Shown one piece after another: positions 7,843-17,600 of a DNA stretch of 20,429 bases. The DNA lies in the NCBI GenBank assembly GCA_002352705.1, contig DEIW01000107.1, forward strand, positions 1 through 20,429. The letters run 5' to 3'. Made by a program: the position numbers and the translations under genes. Position 1 is the first letter of the stretch. Each line of letters starts with the position of its first letter. The notes under the pieces were generated by a model that did no database searches, had not been told where the DNA came from, and saw only the letters and a program-made list of their open reading frames with translations. Source of the DNA: Bacteroidales bacterium UBA2764 (lineage in GTDB: Bacteria; Bacteroidota; Bacteroidia; Bacteroidales; Paludibacteraceae).

Positions 7843-7866
7843 CTCATCGGATTGATGAAGGGCTCT
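7836..7866 (-). terminator. Rho-independent terminator after 5S-like tail (left locus)
   Basis: On the - strand, AGAGCCCTTCATC / GATGAGGGGCGCT pair 12 of 13 around a 5-nt loop, then TTTTC. It directly follows GCCGCCACTTTC, the 3' end of 5S rRNA, and would also end readthrough from the giant-protein operon. Confidence 0.75.
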
Positions 7867-7995
7867 GAAAGTGGCGGCAAAGCATAGCTACCTACTCTGA
7901 CTAAGGATTTCTATGTGCGGGCAACGGTGAGGGCTGCCCGCACTCGCGCGGCGCACTTACTCTTTCGAATGTCCCCCGGACATTCTCGGTGCGCC
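7864..7995 (-). ncRNA. Structured repeat element B, copy 1, with 5S-like tail
   Basis: 132 nt, one substitution away from 19217-19348. On the - strand it opens with a nested hairpin: outer GGCGCAC/GTGCGCC, inner GAATGTCC/GGACATTC. A 9-bp stem GTGCGGGCA/TGCCCGCAC follows. It ends AGAGTAGGTAGC, ten extra bases, CGCCACTTT: the 5S 3' end with an insertion. A terminator follows at once. It could be a small structured RNA or a decayed 5S gene; I do not recognise it as a known RNA family. Confidence 0.5.
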
Positions 7996-8007
7996 TTAAC
8001 CGCTTCA

Positions 8008-8041
8008 CCCACAACGCAGTGCAGTACCATCGGCGATGCTG
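8008..8041 (-). pseudogene. 5S rRNA internal fragment
   Basis: These 34 nt are identical to 19855-19888 inside the intact 5S gene, covering CAGCATCGCCGATGG through GTTGTGGG. The 5S sequence stops abruptly at both sides. To the right (8042 onward) comes the truncated signal-peptide gene; to the left, 12 nt and then element B. Confidence 0.85.
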
Positions 8042-8152
8042 TCTCTCGCTGCTGCCCTCGCCTCTCCGCTCCGCTGTCTGCGCCGACACCATACCTACCC
8101 ATAATAGGGCTACCATTAAAAAGGAATTCTGTGCAAATAAATGTATTCTCAT
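8042..8152 (-). pseudogene. Truncated signal-peptide gene joined to 5S fragment
   Basis: The frame starts at 8152, 31 nt after the lipoprotein gene stop. It begins with a convincing signal peptide: MRIHLFAQNS, then LMVALLWVGMVSA-Q. About 12 residues after the cleavage site it runs into the 5S fragment at 8041; the remaining frame (to 7901) simply translates RNA-derived repeat. The third gene of the giant-protein operon was therefore probably cut off by the rearrangement. It could instead be a short real ORF, but the downstream residues look random. Confidence 0.55.
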
Positions 8153-8183
8153 AATGTTGTATTCTGAGTAGGAAAGGTGGTCG

Positions 8184-8648
8184 TCAGTCTTGCAAAACGA
8201 ATGCCGGTTTGTATGGTGCGGCTACAGAGCCGAGTTGGGTATCATTGGCAAAAGCGAACGGTTCGGCAGTGAAGATATTTTTCAGAGCTGCCGAATAATA
8301 TTTGAGCGTCACCTGCTCACCCTTGGTTGGAGCGCATATGTAGAGGAAGAACAGCCCATCTTGCGGTGTTGCTACGCCGAGGCACTCGTTGCCGGCAAAA
8401 GCGGCCACGATATCGCTCGTTGACAACTGATAACTGGCTGCGGAGAGTTGCTCCGCCGTATAGTTGGCAGAGAGACTGACTTTAACCACAGCGGTCATCG
8501 AGGACGTCATGTCGTAGTCCGCAAGAGCCGTCCATGCAGGCTTTGCTACAGAACCGACAAGGGATTCCGGTTCATTTTTCTTGTCCTTACAACCAAAGAA
8601 TGTACAAAGGGACAATACACAGAGTGCTAAAATATGCGTATGTTTCAT
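8184..8648 (-). CDS. Small lipoprotein, paralogue of the giant protein's C-terminal domain
   Basis: 154 aa. N-terminal MKHTHILALCVLSLCTFFGC with a lipobox-like FFGC; Cys20 would be lipidated and is followed by KDKKNE. The mature part (about 45-150) aligns by eye with residues about 3140-3235 of the giant protein upstream. Both have a Met-Thr strand (MTAVVKVSL / MTMIATLY), then ECLGVATPQDGLFFLYI / ELAGVATPIDSLYFLTI, then a terminal GS(V/L)(A/K)AP. A third relative lies at about 2823-2940 of the giant. It starts 7 nt after the giant gene's stop, so the two are almost certainly co-transcribed. Possible outer-membrane partner or retention factor; this is inference from the shared domain. Confidence 0.88.
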   Translation of the reverse strand: MKHTHILALCVLSLCTFFGCKDKKNEPESLVGSVAKPAWTALADYDMTSSMTAVVKVSLSANYTAEQLSAASYQLSTSDIVAAFAGNECLGVATPQDGLFFLYICAPTKGEQVTLKYYSAALKNIFTAEPFAFANDTQLGSVAAPYKPAFVLQD

Positions 8649-8655
8649 CTTCGTT

Positions 8656-11600
8656 TTATTTAGAAAGTTTCTTTCCTGTTACGTCATATCGTTCGCCGCC
8701 GCGGATGATGACAATATGGTTGTCTTCCAACACTTTGCGGACACGATCCGACTCGCCGGGTTGCAGAATAATCGGTGCTTTGAGCGAACCGTAATGGGCA
8801 TTGGCGTGATAGTTCAACGGGCTCTCCGCCGATAAAGGCGTGCCGTCCTCCGTTTCGAAACGCAAGGTGCCGACCTTGTCACTCTGGATAGTCAGGAAAT
8901 AAAGACTATCTATCGGAGTAGCTACACCGGCGAGCTCGTCGTCCACATAGACTCGGATAGTCTGATCAGCCACGCTTGGCTGATGCGGATAAAGGGTCGC
9001 TATCATGGTCATGTTGGTCGAAGCCGCAGGGTTATGGAAGGCTTCTTTCTCCTGATTATCCGGCACTCTCTTAGTGCTTCGTGCCGGAGCATTGTCGGGC
9101 CTGTTATAGAAGTGTACCTCCACATCCCCCGGAGCCAGACGGCGGAAGAAGTATCCTTCTCCCGGCCGCAGAGCGGTGAGATCCCCGACCCATTTGCGAT
9201 CCTGCGAGAAAGTAGCAAACCGGTCATGCGCCTTGACGAGGTCACCGGGAGTAGCGTTGTCGTAATAGTCCGCCAGGGCGTCCTTGATCGGCGTAACCTC
9301 GGTGTAGAGGCATGGCAGCGGACTCCATGCGCCTCCTCCGCTCAGCGTCACGCGCCGCAAGTCTGCCGGCAGCGGATCGCCCGAGACGCGCATCGTATTC
9401 CCATTCCGGCTATAAACCATATGGCTGTATATGTAGTAGAAATGGTATAAACCGCCTACGAAAGCGCCTTTCTCCTCGTTGTAGATGCAGAAATTGCGGG
9501 TGACGGGGTTCTTGATCTGGTCTCCTTCTTCCCAAGGTTCAGCCGCTGTCATGACATTGTTGATCACGCCTGTCGCGTCGGCATTGACGGATATATTGAA
9601 GGACGTCCAGTTCCATCCCTTCTCCAGCGGGATCTGTTGCACTTCACTGCCGCTGGCTACCAAAACGATCGGATTCGGATCTCCACAACCCTGCACATCG
9701 CCTGCCTTGAAGAGGATCTGCTGCGAAGGAGTCAGACGGAATACTTTTCCGGTGGATGCCTGCCAGAGCAGGAACGTCAGCGCTTTCTTTTTCATCGCCT
9801 CGCTGCCGTAGATCGTCAGGTAGAGTTCGGACCTATTCGCCTCCGCATCAAAGGCGATGTTCGCCATACCGACGCACTCATTTAGATAGAGGGCATAGAC
9901 GATGTCGTGCGGGTCGGAGTCCGGAGCGATATCTGCTCCCCGTGCGATCTGCACTTGACCGCAGAGCGACATGTTCAGCGGATATTTGCCGCGATCCACT
10001 TCTTCGTATAGCGGCAGCGCTTCAATGGTCAATTCTACCCGCAGCGGCTCGCTCAGACCGTTCTCGTCCGTCAGATAAACCAGGTCGGTATAAACGCCCA
10101 CCGGCATATCCACCGAATAAGTGAAGGTGAGGGTCTTGTCCTCCAGCGGCTGCAACGAGCCGTACGACCTATCGACCTTCAGCCATTCCGGCAGCGACTC
10201 AACCGTGTATTGGTGGCGTTTGCCGGAGTTATTGAGAATCTTCATCTCGATCGAAGCGGTCGAACTGCCCTTGTCGCCGTAAGTGGCATAGAGTTGCATC
10301 TCTCGCTCCTCCCATTTGAGGTTGTTGCGGTCCACAAAAGCAGTCCATGTCACAGGTGACGGCATCGGGTTGCCGTTGATATCCTCTACCTCGCGGACGG
10401 TGACATAGATAGATTGTTTGTTGATCTCGCGGTCTAACATATTCAGGTTGATGAGTAACTCGTCGCTGTTGAACGCCCAGTCGAAATGCAGTTTGTTGAG
10501 CGGCTCATTGCCCTGTACCGGCGCATAGTTCGACTTATCTTCCGTATAGGTGCCGGTAATCAGCGGCACAACCTTATTCACTACATTGCCATTCGGGTCA
10601 CGGAAGACACGGCGGTCATTGGGGCTGAAGACGAGTTCGAGAATGCCGTTGGGGTTTTGTATCTGCTCCTCAAACGGCAGATAAGCCATCAGTCCCATCT
10701 CGTCGCCGGACGGAGAACGGTTGCCGTATTCTTCGATCAGACTCTTCGGCAGCGCCTGCTCGAAGACTACGAACTCGTCCACGTGTCCTTCCATTCCTGC
10801 GCCGCCGAAATACATATTTCCCGTTATCGCAGGGATGTCCGCCGCAGCAATGGTCGCTTGCAACTCGCCGTCCAGATAGAGCGCAGCGTTATTGTACGTG
10901 CGGTTGACGGAGAGCACCACGTGATGCCATGAGGAATTTGCGATCGGACTATTCACGATGTACGATTTATCCTCTTCTCCGTAGCGGAAAACAAACTGCC
11001 CGTCTTCGATGCAGAACGATATATTGCCGGCGGTGAAGAGGCGTCCGTCGCTCTCGGCTGAGAACCAGAACATATACGTCCCGTCATAGACGGTAGAACG
11101 CGAGAGAAGGTGTGAAACCAGCGGTACACTGTCCCCCTCGTGGATAGCAAGCGAGATACCGCTTGGCAGGTTCCATGAGGCGCTCTTGAGCGTCATGTTC
11201 GCTCCGTTGGCGCGGTCTTTAGCTATCTTGCCCGAACCTTCGTCCATCGGATAATAGGCCAGAAGCTCGCGTTCGTAGCCGGTCAACCGCCGCAGGTGAG
11301 TAGCGGCTATCTCTTCCTGTGTCAGCGCTTTCGACCAGATACGCACTTCTTTCATCGCGCCGTAGTAGTTGCGACCGAAAAGGAACGGCGCATTGATGAT
11401 ATAGTCGGTCCCGAAGGAGGAAACGGCATCCGTCACTTCCTTCGTGCCGGCGTAGAAACGCACCTGTCCTTTGTCATAATCATACACCATGATGACACGT
11501 GTGAAACTGAGCATCGGTTCAATAGGCTTGGAGACAATCTTGTCCGCTCCTATCTGTGCATAGAGACGACGGTCTTCGGTCACGCCGAACCAAATACCAC

Positions 11601-14600
11601 CTACATTGTCGCCGTGCTCAAAGAAGGTGAAGTCATTCCCCTCTTCTTCCGCATCCGGCTTGAGCAACAGGTCTATGGTAAACGATTTATCCGCCAGACT
11701 GCGTGATACTTCGGTCGCTGCGCCGTCAAACGAACCGTCGAAATGGAGGGAGGTGTTGGCGGTGATACCGGTCTCATTGGTCACACCCATGAGTTGGAAA
11801 TTATTGTCCTCGTCGAGGTAGTTGCCGGCGATCGGTTCGTTGAACCGCAGCTTGAGGTTATCGCCCACCCCGAGGATCGCATTCACCGGTTCGGGCTCAC
11901 CGAAGACTCTTGGCGGACGGGTGTCCTTGATACCCGTTATCACGGGCGATGCCTTGGTCACAAATCCCGAACCGTAAGCGCAGAAGGTCACCGCGCGCAG
12001 GTCGTATTTCTGCTCGATCGGGTCTTTCTCGCCGTAGAAACGGAACGGCTCAATGCGGCCGTTGCGGATCATGGCTTTGTTGCCCGTAGCGAGCTCATAG
12101 AGACTGTCATTGGCGTAGAACGAACATAGGTTCACCCACATCTCGTCGCTCTGCGAGGAGAGTTTGTATTGGAACTCGATATGGTCGAAATTCTTCTTAT
12201 TGAGGTCAAATCCGTCGATCTCCACCGGTAGGTAGTACCCCACCGAGTCGCGCGGAGAGAGGGTATTCATCACCCAGTTGGCTTTCGGCGAAGCGATATT
12301 CACCGAGCTGGACTGCGGTACGAAATGAACGGAGAACGACATGTCGGAATAGTTCTTCGGACAGGAAGCTACGTAGAGCCTGAGTTTCAGGTCGTTATAA
12401 TCATCTACCACTCCGCGCATGATCTTGATGGTCTTATAGACCGACTGTCCGGGCAGGATAGACACCGGTATCGGAGCTGCCAGCGAGTTTCCGTCCGCAT
12501 AGACCTCTAATCCGTCGGCATTAGAGGCATTGACCATACCTAATTCGAAACTGCGGAAGTCGGACAGACGTCCTTCGCCTACCTGACCGTTGTTCTTCAG
12601 TTCCACGCGGATATATGCCGGCTGATCGGGTTGCACGTGTGCCACCTCGTAGGTGTTCGCCGTTAGTTCGGGTTCGGCAATAGGTACGGTAGCGTTACCG
12701 AGGAGTGTACCGGGGTTATAGAACGCCGTGTGCACCTCCCCCTCGTACGGACAGAAGGTAGCACCCGCCTCCGTATAGAAGACATAGGAGCTATAGAGCA
12801 GCGAATCATTATGATCGCCTATATTCAGCTGCTGGCGAATGATGTCAGTGGTGTCGCCCCAGACTTTGTCCAGCGCAGCGCGATAGACCGAGACGGTGAT
12901 GTCGCCGTAGGCATCTGGCACCAGCGTGAAACCGCAGCTCTTCTTCACCGCTTTGCTATTCGTGTTTCTAAATTCGCGGTCGAAATCGAGGATAGGCGTG
13001 ATGGTCCATTTTAGCTCCGATTGGTTCGACTTGGTTCCTAACTCGTTGGCGCCCTTCTGTACTCGACCATTTTCTCCCTGCTCGCCTTGCCGAGCGTTCC
13101 GATAATAGCTTTGAAGCGCCTCGGAAGCAGTCTTACCGATCGACTCTGCGAACGATCCCGCCATGTAGTTTCCAAGCCCGTCCAAATTGGATAACGCATT
13201 AGTTACAAAATGGGTAGCATCCATCCCAAACTGGTTTCTTAAGGCGATACCATTCTCGCTTGCCACAGCGGAATAGGAATCCGAACGCGTGTAGGAGTTG
13301 CCGAAGGAGACGGAGTAGGTTCCTTCTTTCCGTCCCGCCATGCGGGCAAACACTTTGATTCGTTCGTTTTGGATGAGGATATCAGACCACTGATAGAGCT
13401 GATTATCCAGCGCACGAACCTCATCCGGGAAATAGTCTTTGCTATCTGTCGGTATAAGCATCACGTAATAGTCTTTCTCCAGGGTGTCACGCATACTAAC
13501 CGGCATTGTATCGACCACCCAATACACCGGTTTGCCAAGACGGTCGGCAGCCTCTTGCGCTGTCTTCTCATCCGGGAAATAGGAGAGCAGACTCTGCCGC
13601 TCCATTGCCAGACGAGGCATCACGGTATAGAGGATGTAGTATTGCGAATAGACGAAGGTGTTGTCGAATTTCGAACCCATCACAACCTTATCCGCCGTCA
13701 CAAGATGGAACCGCTTGCCGTGGCTATCTGTTCCGGAGGCCATAACGCGGATCGTACCCGCTTTGATTGCCGGCAGTTTGATTTGATAGACGCTATCACT
13801 GATAATCGTTACCGTCTTGGCTTTACCGGATAGCATACTGGTAGTGGTGCCTACGAACAGATCCGCCATGCCGCCTACACCGTAGCCCACACCGGCAGAG
13901 GCATCCGCCAGACCACCGAAGTTATAGACCGAACCGGTGGAGGAAGTGGAGATACGCTCGGAGGTAGTGAAGGAATAGTCGTATTGGTAGCCCCAGTCCT
14001 GCTTATGGGTCAGCGGGAGAGGAATCTGGAAAGTATTGCTGGCCTCATAGGTGGAACCTATATAGTTACCCGGCGCATTGGTTACAATACCTACATCGGA
14101 AGTAACGGATACACCATAGTTCAGATTCAGTTTCAGTCCCACCTCATATTTATACGATTCCTTAAAGGACATGTTATAGGTAGTGCCCGCCTCAATCCAC
14201 GAGCTACTACCCGTACCACCCGGATTACGCGCCACATCCAGAAGGGTGATGCCCGCTGGGGTAGAATGGAGGGAGTTCTCCTGAATCTTATCGCCCACTA
14301 TATAGCCACGGAAGACATCTGTTTCCACCACGTTATTTTCGTATTCGAGGGCAGCCGTCACGGTCCTGAGCGCCATAGCGCCGGTGTATGTCACATCCAG
14401 ATTATCTACCGATAATACCACGCCGCTCCTGCCCCGTTCGTCCAGATCATATGCGATAGAAGGTCTGGTGCTATCCAGACCATTATGGATCTTCACCTTG
14501 CCTCCACGCATAGGCACACGGTCAAGCGCACCCGCTTGCGTGTCGTTATTGTAGTAATATTCTTCAAACGCAGAGGCCGTAAACTGGTAGTTACGCTTGT

Positions 14601-17600
14601 TAAAGAAGATCGGATAGCCCAATAGGTAATTCACCTCTTTAGTCCCGTTAGCAAGGGAAGAAGATGTGTATAACTGCACCGTGTCGCCGTTGTTCTGCAT
14701 CGTGCTCTCCTGCATCGTAGGCTCGCCTATTCCGTCACGCTCCAGACCATAGATGAGTTGGGTCATGCGGATCTTAACCGGTGTATGATAGATGCGGTCA
14801 TATACGGCATTATAGGAAACCATCTGCCCGTCACGCAACTTTCCGCGGGCATGAGCACAATAAGACTTGATTGAGATCAACTCACCGTTCCGCTGCTGCT
14901 CTACAATCACGGAGTCTTTATCCGAGAAATAGACAGCGTCGAAGGTATCTTTGGGTGCATTGGTCAAGTCGAAGGTCTCCGATCCCTGACCGGCGGCAAA
15001 GAGCGTAGCATAGCCTCTCGCCGTAGCCTGCACAACCTTGTATTTCGTCGGATATAGATCCACGGCATACTCACCCGTAGCCGCATCCGGACGAATGGTG
15101 ATACGTTTCTTCTCAAAGAGCGTGCTGGTATTACCTATATGTTGCTGCACGGTATCTCGTGTCAGGTCATCGGGGTCATGGACAATCTGCGCCGTGTTGT
15201 CTCCCTCTAACTGCAGGACGAGTTGTAGATCATCACCTAAGTTATTCTTTCCTACTCCGAAACCCTCAGGCAGGTTGCGCTGGTCGTTTCCTCCCGCTAC
15301 GCGTCCTACGAGGCGCACCTTGGTGGTGTCGTAGAACCGCACGCCGTCTAAGGCTTTGCTGAGGGCAAACTGTTCATTGTTGCCCTCTACACGGAGGATT
15401 CCCTTGCCCTCGAACGAATGACCGTCCTTGAACACTTGTAACCTATATGGCTGACCCTGTGTCAGAACCAACTCAAACGTACCGTCAACACCTGTGGTCA
15501 GAGGCGCGTTGCTGCGACGGAGAGTATCGCCGTTCAGCAGGAACATAGCACCCGCTACAGGGATAGTAGAGCCCTTATAGAGCACGCGACCGGATAGACG
15601 GACTGTCGTGGTGTTGATGAATAGCACATCTGTGGCTCTCGGGTTCTCTTTGGTCAGAGAAACCGACGCGGAACGCTGCGAGGTGTAGTTATAACCGAAC
15701 AGACCATACGTAGCAGAGGGGACTACCACGTACTCGGTGCCCGTCTTCGCATTCAGATCATAGAGCAGGCTGTCGAACCGGAATACTCCATCCGCTTTGG
15801 TGGTCATCGTTCGGACTACCTGACCGTCTTTTTGCAGCGATACCGTCACTCCGGAGATACCGCTGTTATCGCTCATCATCACCGTTCCCTGTATCTCGCC
15901 GTAAGGAGTACGCCAACCTTCAGCCGTGGCGCTGTTGGTCGTAGTATGAGTATTACATTCATAGATAGCCGTCACCGTATATTCATAATGTACGTCAGGC
16001 ACTGCCGAGCGGTCGAAATAAGTGTTGTCCGTGCCGGTATAGAGAGTGTCGGGCACGAGGTCACTGAACTTCTCGAGCCGCAGCACGCGGTATTCGTCCA
16101 CATTGGCGGACGAGGCGCTCCAATTAAGCAGCACACCCTGTTTCAGATAGTCCTCCGTCTGACCCTGCGTGGCCTTGAACTCCACTATCGTAGCCCCCTC
16201 GTCGTAATACAACTCCGGGCCCTTCAACGCTATAGGTTTGCTTTGCTCTTTTACGTCATAGAGCCTCAGATCCGATGAACTCTGGTCAATACGCGCAGCG
16301 TAGGTATAATGCGTACAAGCTGACGACGCTACATCGGTATAAGTAGCTATCCAGTTGCCGTCCGCCTGACGCTCTATCTGGTTATTGGGGATGATGAATT
16401 CCACCTGTTGACCGGTCTCTCGCGCCGTACGTGTGATGATAAGACGAGCTGTCTGGTCCCACATACATTTGCCTAATTGGTTTCCCGCAGCAATCACGTT
16501 GGAGGACACCACCGTGTATAAGCTATCGATCAGGTGCTCCCGCACGCGGTTGAGCGCTTCCTGCACTTGTTCGCGTGCCGGCGCTTCAGCGGAGATAGAG
16601 CTATAACCGATAGTGTTCCATGTGCTCTCGTCCCGGGAGACCGTGATCACGGAGCTGTTGACCACATCGTAGGTCTCGGTATTCCATCGATAGATACTGG
16701 TGCCTGCCATGTACGCCGGATATTTGACGATTACGCGGCTGCCCGACTCGATGGAATAGAGTTTCGATCCCACTCCGGGTTTATCCTCCGGAATCTGCGC
16801 TACGCCGTCGTCTATCTTCGTTACCGTCACTACCGTCTCATCGAACGCGTTATTCACCAACAGCGATATCTTCTGATCACCCGCTTCGGGCAAGGTTACA
16901 TTCGAATAAGAAATGTTAAACAGCTCTTTTCCCGGTATTTGGAACTGCGACACCTCGCTGTTCTCCAACTTGATCCGGAAATGCACCTTGTGGTTATTCT
17001 GATAATCCGGATCCAAGGTATAGTTCTCCTGCGTAGCCGCCAGCGGGGCAAGGAAATTATGCTTCTGCATACCCAGCTTACGGGCGAAATCATGTCCCTC
17101 CCATCCCCATATAGCGGCAGAGGCGCGGCGAATACGATAATATACCGGCACGGCGGGCTGTACCACCATGTCCGTATAAAAATCGATATCTACGTTGCAT
17201 AGCGGCGCTCCCGTAGCGGTCTTCAGCAGGTATTTCTTTACCGAGGCACCTACCGTGTCCTCTATCGTGTCGTTCTCCAACGCAGCATTGCCCGTCCATG
17301 ACTCACGGCTCTCATCCGACCATGTATAGGTGTATGTAGCACCCGTGTTCTCTCTGCTCATCGGGATCATCGAGACCGTCTGCGCATCCGAGAAGTCGCT
17401 CTTCAAGGCTCTCTGGATCTCAAAGTAATCTCCGTCCACCAAATCCCGTGCATTCGGATTCTTAATCACCCATTCCAGTTTGTTCCGGCCGGTATAGGTA
17501 CCCGTCTTATCCAACTCCTCGGTAGCGGAGAAATTATATATACGGTGATAGGCAGGGACATCCACGGCCGTACTTTGCAGAATAGTGGAGTCCCCTACGG

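Noticed and set aside
7550..8041. Repeats A and B considered as an insertion sequence
   Set aside because: No transposase frame, no terminal inverted repeats bounding the block and no target-site duplication seen; the order of parts matches an rRNA flank.
7915..8154. + strand frames across the 5S fragment and element B
   Set aside because: They translate rRNA-derived and hairpin sequence and run opposite to the truncated signal-peptide gene.
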